A stretch of 64,000 nt of DNA from Axinella damicornis. Its lineage: Eukaryota; Porifera; Demospongiae; Axinellida; Axinellidae. Positions 1-10,704 of this stretch are shown here, piece after piece. Below the pieces are notes generated by a model. It was not told the DNA's origin. It did no database searches and worked only from the letters and a program-made list of their open reading frames with translations. Numbering within the stretch: position 1 is the first letter of the stretch; the number at the start of each line of letters is the position of its first letter. A program made the position numbers and the translations under genes. Where the stretch lies: assembly GCA_963931865.1 (NCBI GenBank), contig OZ007505.1, positions 1,760,577 through 1,824,576 on the forward strand, in the 5' to 3' direction.

Positions 1-732
1 TAGCTTGTCCCTGTTTATGGGATACTGAACATTGTTGGTGAGTTTATGGGAGCTGGTGCTTGCAGCATTGAGCACTTGGTGAGCAGCAACACAGAACTTC
101 ATTTCACTTTGAGTGCCATACAGCTGCCCTTATCCAGGCCACACATTTCCCTACCAGACCCCCCTCGGAAAAACTGATTTTTCTGAGGGGGGTCTGGGAA
201 CGAGACTAGCATTTCCCTATTCCCCCACGTGGCCTGGGAAGAGGCTACCCTCAGACTCCAGCACTTAACTCAAGGCTATTCAAATTTGATTACTTGCAGG
301 GGAATACCAGCTCCTAGGAAGTGGCTGGCAGGCATACTATCATGTGATTCATTAATAGCTGACCTTGTGGGAAAGCAGCATACATGTGCTGCAACAGGTC
401 AACAATGTTGCATTGCACAAGACATAATGTTCGGAAAATCGAACTATGTGATCCCAAGAGTGCATGATGACAAAGCCGCGGATAATAACAATGATGTCAT
501 CATGTACTCTTGCCAAGACAATTGCTCCTCTACAACAAGACATCAACTGAGTAGGGCCCTTCTAGCTTCCTTTATTTCCTTCCAAATCTTAAGGCAGCCA
601 GCCATATTCAGCAACTGCTGTTCTAAGGGAACTCTGGTGTGATTCCACGTTAGAGCGCACGTTTGTTTTTGTCTGAGTGCATGCTATCTGGCCACCAACG
701 CTCGGACATGCACACTACGAGTACGTGCGTAC
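1..732. other. No gene recognised; one hairpin repeat
   Basis: No exon chain can be supported here. The stretch presumably contains intron or downstream exons of the leftward gene whose first exon lies at 945-733. An open frame of 137 codons at 229-642 has no splice logic, no recognisable motif and mixed composition, so I do not call it. A near-perfect hairpin at 154-197 (arms starting CCAGACCCCCCTCGG) is followed by GGGAACGAGACTAG, the terminal sequence of a hairpin MITE family that recurs across the window. Confidence 0.5.
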
Positions 733-945
733 CTGCAATGATGCATCAGGTGCAGCCGGAGGTCCGGGAGGAGGTACGGGAGGGTGATCGTGAAGGGAGG
801 TAGGCATAGACTGGGCGCGGGCCGGAGGGGGAGGGCGCCGAGGCCGTTTGCTTTTGAGCGCCTTTAAGTCCAGGTCAGCTAGCAGGTCGTCCTCTTCCTC
901 ATCCATTCCTGCTGCCCCCAGGTCCGGGTAGAGTTTAGTGTCCAT
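733..945 (-). CDS. First coding exon of unknown proline-rich acidic protein (partial)
   Basis: A 71-codon exon begins with ATG at 945 and ends in phase 0 at a good donor (CAG|GTACGC). The encoded N-terminus starts MDTKLYPDLG, continues with a short acidic stretch (EEEDD) and a basic patch (KSKRPRRPPPP), and ends rich in proline, so it is probably disordered. The next exons would lie further left, partly outside the window. I do not recognise the family. The exon stands head-to-head with SON, with about 0.94 kb between the two start codons, so a shared bidirectional promoter region is plausible. The coding call rests on composition plus the ATG-to-donor structure only. Confidence 0.55.
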
Positions 946-1885
946 GTCTTTCCTCCGATATATCGATACGCACTGTACTGATGAGTCAGCACTTTGTCGG
1001 TGAGCGTTAATTGGGGTAGAAGTGGGGTTTAATTAGAATATCAGGGCATGCACCACAGAACTTGAACTTGCAGAACAGTTACTCATAGTACGACTGGCAA
1101 GAACAAAGTTTGTGTAAGTATTTTGTATGTGTATGTGTGTGTGTGCCACGTGCAGGGGTTTGGGGCCAAAAGTCAGCATTATGGTCAAACCGCTGAAAAG
1201 AGCTTGTCGAAGAGGTTTGAGCTGCGATCACAGCTGTGACTAAAGAGCATATGATTATTACCCCGAAGGGTTTACAACAATGTTGGCCTATTCAGGTCCT
1301 GCAGGACCAATGACTTAATATCTCAGACGTAGGACAGAAAGCAGCCTAGCAGGACAGAAGGTATTATTACCCTTCTCAATTTTGGGGTAGACCTGAGTGC
1401 ATCCCGAAGGAGGGAGGAAGAATAATCCCTGTTGCTGCTAGTGGAGCTAGTAACCTAGGTCTGCAGTCCAGCCAGTGCTTTAGCCACTTGGTCACCTAGT
1501 AACCGAATGCATACATATAGCCACCCTTAGATTGTGTTGTTACACACTGCGATCCAACCATTGACCATATTTCAGTGACATGTACTTACTAAGCCACTTT
1601 GACCACTGACTGCACTTCTTGACCGTTGACCAATGACCACACTGCAATTGTAGCTGTGGCTCTGGAGTCTATGGGAGTGACCTCCCTCTGGTATGTGTGT
1701 GTGCACGTGTGTGTGTGCATGTGAGTGAGTGTGTCTGCAACAGTGGTGTCCGAGTTAACCATTTTGTATGAGAGATGGGTAACAATTCTATGTAGTGTCT
1801 GCTACAGATGCCATGTAAGAGCAGTCAATGGCCTGCTTCACCAGTATCTGTTAATTTTGTTTTCACAGGAAGATCGTAAATCACC
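946..1885. promoter_or_regulatory. Intergenic region between divergent genes; likely promoters and SON 5' UTR intron
   Basis: The region separates the leftward gene starting at 945 from SON. A strong splice acceptor (TTTTGTTTTCACAG, ending at 1868) lies 17 bases before the SON ATG. SON therefore probably has a non-coding first exon and a 5' UTR intron here; the upstream exon was not identified. Short GT-rich microsatellites occur near 1125-1145 and 1690-1735. No TATA box stands out. The promoter role is inferred from gene orientation. Confidence 0.4.
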
Positions 1886-4800
1886 ATGGACCTGGTGGAC
1901 AATCAAGAAAGCAAACATCACAAACACCACAAACACTCAAAACACTCGAAACACTCACACAGCAAGAGCAAACACAAACATCGCAAACACCATCACCACC
2001 ACCACAAGAAGTCGCATGGGAAGCACCACAGACACAGATCAAAGCTCAGAATTGATGAGCAAGCTTTGCAGAGCGCTCTGGAAAGTCTGGAAGACGATGC
2101 CCTTGACTCCATCAGAATGGAGGTTTGTAGTGTTTAATGTGCACGGATACAACTGGATATACGGAGCCAGCTAAGTACTATGCTAGGTATCTTGGGCTAG
2201 GAATGAGATACGAAGCTGGGATTTGCACCATTGTGATCAGCATCAAAAAAACTTTCTACTGATGTCCTAAAAGTCACATTTAATATTGGTCACATTTTTA
2301 TCAAAAATCACACTTGACCAATTATAATCCATGGTTTTTCATGATTTTGGGTCAAAATTCAACCTACAGCAAAATTGACATCATTGAAATGCTCCATTCA
2401 TGCTGATCACAATGGTGCAAATCCCAGCTTCATATCTCATTCCTAGCCCAAGATACCCAGCATAGTATTATTTTCCTGTATACAATGTAGGTTGAATTTT
2501 GACCAAAAATTATTACAAAAATGTAACCGACTCATTTTAAGGACGTCGTTTGAAAGTTGTTTTTATGCTGACCACATATGGCACAATCCCCAGCTTTTTA
2601 TCCCATTCAGTTACCAAGTGCAATATTCTCTTCCAAGTCTGCCATTATGGTTCATAGGTCCATTTTTGGCACATCAGTCACCCTATAGAATAGGAGTGTT
2701 GTTTCTGCCAATTTTGGCTTAAAATTGGCATGTTGAAATGTCCTATAATTGGTGGAGAACGGTTTCCAAAATGTGTGGCATACTAGAGATTACTGAAGAT
2801 TGCTAACTCAGTGTGAATACGTAAATTTCCCGTGCGCCATCCATAATCTAATGACTGCAGGTCAACAAGGATCTTCATTCAGAGGCTGTAGAGCTGCTGG
2901 TGGGCGGGAGTGGCCCGGGGGAGGAGAAGGAAGTGGGGGGCGGAGTGGGTGGAAGTGAGGACTCGGACAGTAGCAGCTCAGAAAGTGACCCTGAGGGAGA
3001 ACTAATGCTGGCTAAGTCAGAAGAAAGGATTGTCAACTGTGATCCATCTACAGACAAGGAGTCAACCACCCCTGCTGTGAGTGCTGAGACACATTCCAGT
3101 GGTTCCATTCCACTTGCCCGGGAATTGGAATCCATACTTTCTGCTTCCCTCAACCCTGAAACACTTTCTGAGGACTACAGTGATGATGGGTTGCAATCAG
3201 AGTCGGAGAATAGGGACAGTGAGAGTGAAGAGGAGGAGAAGGTTTCCAGTAGAGAAGTATTTAGTAATTTGAAGCTGAAGAAGAAGAATGTGAAAATGAT
3301 CCAAATCAACATCCAACGGAAGAGCTTAGTTTCTGATGCAAAGGAGGCAGACATTCGGAGTGATTTGAGTAGCCCAAAGGAGGGAGATGGAGGAACTGTG
3401 ACAGTCACAACTGGTGATGCGAAGGTCACCTATGTCAACCTGAAGAGCAAGAAGATGATTGAAGGACCGATTTCTGATAGTCAATTTGGTAAAGAAGACG
3501 GAGTTCCTTTCCAAGATGATGAAAAGTCAAGGTCTGACTTGGAAGGAGAGTTCTCTTCGGCATCTGAGGAGAGGGAGAGAGTGAGGGAAAGACGGAAGAG
3601 CAGAGAACACTCTTCAAGGAAGCGACATCACCGGTCAAGGTCAAGTTCTAGATCTTCTTCGCACCATAGACACAGACATGGACGCTCAAGATCCAGGTCC
3701 CCATCAAGGTCACCTGAAAGATCGTACAGGCAGGGGAGATCAAGACACAATTCCCGTTCCCGCCATAGATATGGGAGATCTTCTTCCCATTCCAGATATG
3801 GATCCCGATCAACCTCACCTCAACGATCGCACAGACACAGGAGAGCTCGAAGCCGGTCCCAATCAAGGTCACCTCAAAGATCGCACAGACACAGGAGAGC
3901 TCGGAGCCGGTCCCGATCAAGGTCACCTCAAAGATCGCACAGACACAGCAGGAGATCTCGAAGCCGGTCCCGATCAAGGTCACCTCAAAGATCACATAGA
4001 CACAGCAGGAGATCTCGAAGCCGGTCCCGATCAAGGTCACCTCAAAGATCGCACAGAAAAGGAAGATCTCGGAGCAGATCCCGATCTCGTTCACCTGAGA
4101 GATCACACAGACATGGCAGATCCCGATCAAGGTCTAGGCGTAGGAACTCCAGAGACTGCTACTCTGGATATCATTCAAGGAAGGGGTACAGTCACTACTC
4201 TTCACCTAGGAGGTACCATTCCCCTAGGAGGAGCTCGAGGAGAAGTTACCATAGATCCAGGAGCAGGTCCAGGTAAGATGCCTAGGATTTGGTTCTCGCG
4301 ACCAGGGTACATGTAGATGTATTTCAGACTTGCACAAGTGTAGACTGTGCAAACTAAGATCACCCTCCCAAACCCAAGCTTGAATCTCTGTGTACAGATA
4401 TCAGTGGTAGTGTATCTCTGCTCCTTTACAGTTCTAGACATCGAAGAAAATACCACTCCCGGACCCGTAGTTATTCCAGGGGTAGCTCCCGTTCTCGCTC
4501 TGGCAACTCGTCATCTCGCTCCCGATCACCAAGCAGCAGGGACAGAGACAACGGTAGTGCAGCAGCAGCAAGCTCGTCAGCAGCCCCTGGTACTGGTGCT
4601 ATTGGTGCGAGTGTGTCGGGAGCAGGTGCATCCGACCCAAAGCAGGCCCACATTGCCCAGCTGACTGCACTGTGCAAGCACCTGCAGGAGAAGCAGGCTA
4701 CCGAGGACAACATACCGGAGGAGGAGCTGCAGGCCATGGAGGAACGTGGAGAAACCGAGGTGGGTGGGGTGGGATGGTGGTATATTAATTGTAGACTGTC

Positions 4801-7800
4801 CATTTCATCACTTCTGAGGTCTATCCTTGTTACTGCCTGCCTGCATGTAGCCTCGTTCCCAGGCGCTCGGTAATTGCTCTTCTCCCCTATTACTGAGTGC
4901 CTGGGAACGAGGCCAGCCTGCACGGTACATTGATCATTGCATATTCTGAGCACTTCCTACATCGGTATACAATCCTCAGCCAGACCATTCTAACATATTC
5001 AGCTTGCCGGCCACCAACTTCATTTATAGGTCCCATTTTTCCTGCTTCTCAGTTACTGGATCTGATTCTTCCATGGATGCATGTAGTGCAGTTAAACGGT
5101 TAGGTTCACATTGTGTTCTTAGTACCTACCCACTTTATCCTTTTCTCATCGTGCAGGAAGTCCAGATCAGGGCTCCATTCAATGTTGCCCCGACCCCTGT
5201 GTACCAGACTGGGCTGATTTTCCACAACAATGTGTGGAAGACACCCAATCAGCTTGTTGCTGAGTCGAATGCAGCAACTGAGAGCCGTCCGGTGGAGGCC
5301 CAGTTTCCGGTCTCGACAGGCCTTGACCACCAGATAACAGAGGGTGCTGCAGATGCCCAAACTGCAGCCCAATCCATTAATGTTTTTGCCAGGTTTGAGG
5401 TAGGGCTAATGTGTGTGTGTTTAAACCTGCACCTGGAGTGTATTAAGGTTGGGATAGTTGGGATGGTATGGTTGGGGTTGTATATATTGAGCTTCTACCA
5501 ATCATGCTCCTTATGTCAGGTCATGTGACTTGCATTTATGTGGCTAATCTAGTGTTTGAGCATGAAACAACCTAGCCTCGTCCCCATGCTGCGTGGCCTG
5601 GGAACGAGGTTAGAACCAACCTGAACTGTTAATATAATTGTATCAAGCCCTCCCCCTCTACGATAATACTGGTAGCCAGTATGAGGAGCATAAGGATATT
5701 ACATACTCTCTGTTGTGGATCAATATAATAGCAGCAATCAGAAGTGTGATGTTGCATTGTATACATGTGGTGGTCAGAGTTCATGCATATTTCCACATCA
5801 AAGCTTAATCACATGTACCATATAGCAGGAAAATTTAGTGGGCATTAAATTTGGCGATTTCAGCGAAAACACCGTACTGCCAAAGTTGGCGAATTTTAAA
5901 TTTGGCAATTTGACCTAAGTGTTGGCATATCGAATCTCCATGCGTACCGAGCACATGCAGTAGATTGTGTCATGGCCTCTGGGGTGTATGGAGTTGAATT
6001 CCATAGGACTCTGGACCACACCTCAGTAGCCATGATGTAGCTATAGTACCTACAAAGAGGCTAGTGGGATCATGGTATGGGCCCATGATCCACCATTAGC
6101 CTCCGTCTTGTTATTAAATAACTGTAGCAGGGCTTTCAGATGTGGATTCATGTGTGAACTCTGACTGCAAAGCAGTACCCTGCATGCCAGCCAAGACGAC
6201 TGATGTTTCTGGAGTAACGTGCAGGTAGGTGAGCAGCAGCCTCCTCCCCAGACCACTCTCACACCCAGAGCAGAGCTAGAATTAAGTCAGGTGATGATTG
6301 CTGGGACAAGATCACGTGCACTGGGACCTGATGATCAAGCGTCATCGTGTTCCATCTGGTATAGGGGTGTCCTCTAAGAGGTGTTCCACCGTGTGGTACT
6401 AGCCACTCAGTGTGAACATGTTATGCTGTCCCCTGTCACAGATATGCTTGGGTACCTAGAGTTCTGCTGTCATGCTAAGAACTGGGTGTGTGAGTTGTGT
6501 GGTCTGGGAAGGAGGCTACTAGCAGTCTGTGTTACACAGCCTCACTTGAATACTTATTCCAGTAATAGATGTGAGACTATATACTGTTTTCTAATAGTGT
6601 GTACTCTGTCAGAATTATTGGTAGTGTGAAATGAACTGCTAGAGTGGGCAAACCCAAATAAAGTACTGGAAATTGCATAAATTGCACTAAAAATGCTCTA
6701 TTAAGCCAGCAGTTCCTGAAACACACTTTATCTCAAGTTAGGGGGCAAATTGACTACTTGTTGGTGTGGCCCACTCTGGGAGTGAGGTTAGCTGCAGCTG
6801 CAGCTGGACCAGCTTGTGTAGTTTGTGCACTCCCTGTGCAATGGATACAGAGTTGGTCTATGAAGGATTGCCCTGACTGGCTGATTTTAAACTTTTCTCC
6901 TCTTTTTGCTAGTCGGTGTCAGTGGGTGACCTTGTTGTGAAGAGGTTAGAGGCCACACGCAAGCTGCAAGAGAATCCAAGTGACTTCACAGCCCAGCAGA
7001 CACTGGCTTACATTGAGCAGAAGGTGATCCATTGGGGGGGGGGGGGGAGTTGTTTCAATAACCAGTATTTGGAATGAATGCATCCCAAACAGCAAGGTTG
7101 AGATAACTGGTCTAGCCACTCTGGTGGAGCAAATGTTAAGTAACGTCCTGAAACGATAGTTCAGTGATCAGAAAGGTGTCTTCAGACCTTCTGTCCAGAG
7201 GGGCGTGCCCCCCACCTAGCATTTGATTCCACAGGCAGTTGTTTCCCCCCATCCCCGCCCAACAGTCAACAATACAGTACATACCGTAATTAATGTTATG
7301 TTTTGCTCTGGTTGTAGGCCAAAGTGTGGGCAGAGTCTCACATGAAGCCAGGCCAGTTCACCGGCCAGCGGGCACTAACAGCCCTCACCAGACAGGACCA
7401 CAAGATGGGAATGCAGGCCTGGGCAAAGAAGGTGGGTGTACGCACTAGCCATTCTCCCTGGTGCAGTGAGGGCCAATGGTATTGTTGTTTAGAATGGCCA
7501 TAGAACAGACTTACACAAAGTTGAATTATGTTGGAAACTTATCACTACAGGTTAGTAACCAATTGTATTGTGCTCAGAATGGAACCAGCAGGTCATGCGT
7601 TGGTGGGCCACTTGTGTCACTTCTGCTACCGCACACCATCATCAGTGTGCTGGCTAAAACTCAGAAGGCTGAAGTACCATATTTTGTGCACTAGCTGACA
7701 GCATCTGATCTCGTGTTCACAGATAATGTTCCATGGTCTTGCTCCGGTGATGAGTCAGAGAGCTGAAGTACCATATTTAGTGCACTAGCTAGCTAACAGC

Positions 7801-9371
7801 ATCTGATCTCGTGTTCACAGAAAATGTTCCATGGTCTTGCTCCGGTGATGAGTCAGAGAGCTGAAGTACCATATTTAGTGTACTGGCTAGCTAACAGCAT
7901 CTGATCTCGTGTTCACAGAAAATGTTCCATGGTCTTGCTCCGGTGATGAGTAGCTTTGGGATGAAGATGCTGAAGAAGATGGGCTGGCAGGAAGGACAGC
8001 CCCTAGGGAGGATGGGAGAGGGGCATGTGGAGCCCATTGCCGTAGATGTCAAGGTAGATCGCAGTGGTAAGTGGCTAGACTTCGATCGGTTGTATGGACC
8101 ATTCCTACTATGTAATGTAGTGGTGCATGCCTCTAGTTACGTTGTTGGTGTGAATGTACAGGACATGTGCATCGGTAATCTAGTGGGTCAATAAAAATTG
8201 ACGCTCTTTGTATGGTCTAGAGACTAACTTAAACGCATTGTATTCCCCGTATGTGTGTCGTGTCATGTATTGTACACATGATGGTAGTCTTTTCAGTACT
8301 CATGCACACAACGAATCTAATTGTTTGGAACAGTTTATCAAGTACACTGTTTGAATTGCTCCTCTTTATCTCACAAACTTGCAGGTTTGACAACCCAGAT
8401 GGATAAACAGCCTCAAGTGGTACTGCCTGCTGCGCTGCAGTCTACCAACTCCAGGAGTTCACATCTTGTTCATGGTATGTGCCATTAGGATGTACATTAA
8501 TTTGTACTCAGATACTTCCATCACGATCATAATAGCAAGCTCTGGAGGGCTCTAGAGATGGTGACTGGTAGAGTGAGAGTCTCCAGTGCTCAACTCAGGC
8601 TCTGTCCTGTGTTCGACCCTATTAAAGCCCTTGGTTTTTCTGTTGAATGGTGGTTCACCCTTGAAAAAAGACCCTTCCAGAAAACAAGTTTGAGCAATGC
8701 CATTTATGGTAACTCAAGCGAGTTCAGTGACGATGTCATATCACCACCCCCCGTTAATGGGGCCCAGGACCTGCATGGAAACATTCCGCATTGGAGACGC
8801 AGCATTCCTGGGTTATCAAATCAAAATGAACCGAAGCTGCAGAGGCTGCAGTTTGTTTCATTGGCATGTTAGTTAGTTATAGTTCAGGATCTGTTTGTTT
8901 GTGCACCTACAGGCAAGCATCCTGTGTCTGTGCTACAAGAGATCTGTGCTAAGAAGCATTGGGATCCTCCGCACTACGAATTGCTGGAAATGGGAGGCCC
9001 CGCCCACAAGAAGAGCTTCCTCTACAAGGTAAAGTTACTGTAAGAGATCAAAACTCACGTATATTCATTCATGTCACAGTGGTGTGAAACAAGTAGCGGT
9101 TCTAGGAAGACAAGTTCATTGGGTTGCTGCATGTGTGTCTCATTTGAGTCAATTGCCATGCGTGATGGGTGCAGATACTGCTTGTCTATACTGTACCAAT
9201 GAGGGATGCAGTTGATTTTCTTTTGCTTGACAGATCACTGTTCCACTGGGGACATTCCAGCCGGCAGTGGCCAGTCCCAGCAAGAAGCAGGCCAAGGCCC
9301 AGGCAGCCACTGCGTGTTTGCAAGGATTGGGGTTCAGCATCGACTCTCCTGTAACCTATACTGCATCATAG
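1886..9371 (+). CDS. SON: SON-like nuclear speckle splicing cofactor (SR, G-patch, dsRNA-binding domains)
   Basis: Ten coding exons splice in frame: 1886-2122, 2861-4272, 4432-4759, 5157-5399, 6913-7023, 7318-7431, 7919-8066, 8385-8474, 8913-9028 and 9234-9371. All introns are GT-AG and the product is 978 residues. The ATG sits in CACCATGG and opens a His/Lys/Ser-rich stretch. Residues about 320-550 are an SR domain built of RSRSRSRSPQRSHRH-type repeats. A G-patch follows near residues 825-860 (GMKMLKKMGWQEGQPLGRMGEG). The last two exons form a dsRNA-binding fold (GKHPVSVLQEICAKKHW). The segment before the G-patch (KPGQFTGQRALTALTR) and the C-terminal domain match vertebrate SON in order and spacing. 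Known SON proteins are large nuclear-speckle scaffolds needed for splicing of weak introns. This one lacks the long N-terminal repeat region of the roughly 2,400-residue human protein. The G-patch exon is preceded by duplicated copies of its own acceptor. Confidence 0.93.
2177..2467. mobile_element. Foldback MITE with ~68-bp inverted arms in SON intron
   Basis: The first arm (ACTATGCTAGGTATCTTGGG onward to GTGATCAGCA at about 2244) returns as its reverse complement at about 2402-2467 (TGCTGATCACAATGG to AGCATAGTATT) with few mismatches. About 155 bases of AT-rich sequence lie between. There is no coding capacity. It lies in the SON intron between 2123 and 2860. A diverged fragment of similar sequence (GGCACAATCCCCAGC) follows near 2580. 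Confidence 0.75.
4850..4916. mobile_element. Short hairpin MITE ('CCTCGTTCCCAGGC' family)
   Basis: GTAGCCTCGTTCCCAGGCGC and the inverse GTGCCTGGGAACGAGGCC enclose about 30 bases that also pair (GGTAATTG against CTATTACTGAG). The element lies in the SON intron 4760-5156. Further members or fragments are visible at 5573-5612, 9844-9889, 26916-26942, 37480-37500, 41084-41138, 44455-44575, 49575-49840, 50370-50475, 56331-56489, 57497-57712 and 62589-62655. Confidence 0.7.
7669..7943 (+). repeat. 98-bp tandem triplication containing the G-patch exon acceptor of SON
   Basis: Three consecutive copies carry the end of the intron (GTGTTCACAG) and the first bases of the exon (AATGTTCCATGGTCTTGCTC). 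Acceptors fall at 7721-7722, 7819-7820 and 7917-7918, exactly 98 bases apart. Only the third copy continues into the real G-patch exon; the first two leave the exon sequence after ATGAGTCAG. Copy 1 differs at the exon start (ATAATG instead of AAAATG) and has a diverged intron part. Confidence 0.9.
8551..8862 (+). mobile_element. tRNA-derived SINE-like repeat, copy 1
   Basis: Starts near GAGATGGTGACTGG and contains GTTCGACCC at about 8613, which fits the tRNA/pol III B box (GWTCRANNC). About 240 further bases match, in the other orientation, the repeat at 59900-60170: both share CTTGGTTTTTCTGTTGAA, a GGTGGTTCACC-like motif, GCCATTTATGGTAACTCAAG and ATCAAATCAAAATGAAC. It lies inside the SON intron 8475-8912. 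An open frame of 104 codons across it is incidental. Confidence 0.65.
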
Positions 9372-9805
9372 CCCTAAGTATATTATACTGCATGCATTGA
9401 GGATCCGATCCATCTTGACAATGAGGAGTTGGCTCCTGTTTGGTCATGATGTCACTTCTAATCACCATTTCTCAGCAGTCAAACTTGTTCATGCTCATGC
9501 ATTTCATAAGCAATTTGGCTTCTCATCACATGGCTGGCTGGTGGGCTGACTGCACTATCAATGAAGATTTTCAGTGGGAGACGTGCATGCAACAGCAACC
9601 TGAAAGTTGAAAGCTGAAACACGTACTTACGGAGATTGCTATAATCATCTTATCCCCCGGTACCCACATCCTGGCTATACCAATAATGTTAACAGGATCA
9701 TTGTGGGCGTTAACAGGATCGATATAATATTATATACAACTGTTGAGTACATGTAGGTAACTCCGAGTCCCCTCTTTCAATATGTTAAGATTTAAATGTG
9801 TGTCT

Positions 9806-9819
<14 letters not shown>

Positions 9820-9836
<17 letters not shown>

Positions 9837-9840
9837 GGGG
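9820..9840. repeat. Poly-G tract (21) after a GT microsatellite
   Basis: Uninterrupted run of 21 G following (TG)n. One of many long G or C runs in the window. It is polymorphism-prone and difficult for sequencing. Confidence 0.95.
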
Positions 9841-10704
9841 CACTAGCCTCTTTCCGATTTTTCATAAGGGGCCTGGGAACGAGGCTAGGGGGGCACGACT
9901 AGACTATAGTGATGTGCGACCTAGTGACACATGACTGTACCTTCGTATTATAGACGAATGAGGGGGCATATGCAGTACATATAGCTGAGCGAGCGATGCT
10001 ACTTGTATTCATTACATACATAAGGTGGCTGTGTACAAACTTCTTTATGCTATCATCCTAGTCTCGACTAGCTATCATCCTAGTCTCGACTAGCTATCAT
10101 CCTAGTCTCGACTAGCTACATTGTTATCTTCATAATCTATGCCCTGTCCAAAGTTTACATCGTTTAAAAGACATCCAACTATTGTTACATGAACAGCAAT
10201 ATGGCAAGAATCGGATTGCAATGTATTATTGAGAAAATGATTGTTTATCATAGTACATAGTACACGTAACTACAGTCAGGTGGCATGAATGCCCGGGTGT
10301 TCAGCTCGTGCTCCTGAAGCTTCCCGGTCAGTAGTTAGGTTGGGGTGTTGGTGGGCACTGGCAGTCTGCACAAAGTGACAAATAAAGTTATACCTGGATA
10401 CCTGGTATTCATTCTCTTTACTAACCATAAGAACAGGAAGCAAAAAACAAATTACTGGTAGTGTGTTAACCTATAATGTCAGCACTGAATACGTACTGTG
10501 AACTCAGTAAATCCTAACTACTAATTACCATGGTTACATTATGGTACCTAATGAGTTCATGAATGTAATAGCTGACAGGAAGTGGTGGAAATACATCCTG
10601 TATACTGTCACACATTATAATAGTCATGTGTGAATTGCTAAGAGATGACGTCTAGTAAACACACCATGACTACATGCAGCTTGGTATGACACACATGCAA
10701 CTGC

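Noticed and set aside
229..642. 137-codon open frame near the left edge
   Set aside because: No ATG start (GTG only), no splice signals in phase, an overlapping antisense frame and no motif.
3648..4316. Antisense and shifted frames over the SON SR repeats (160 and 212 codons)
   Set aside because: These are shadows of the repetitive SR-coding exon, which is clearly read in its own frame.
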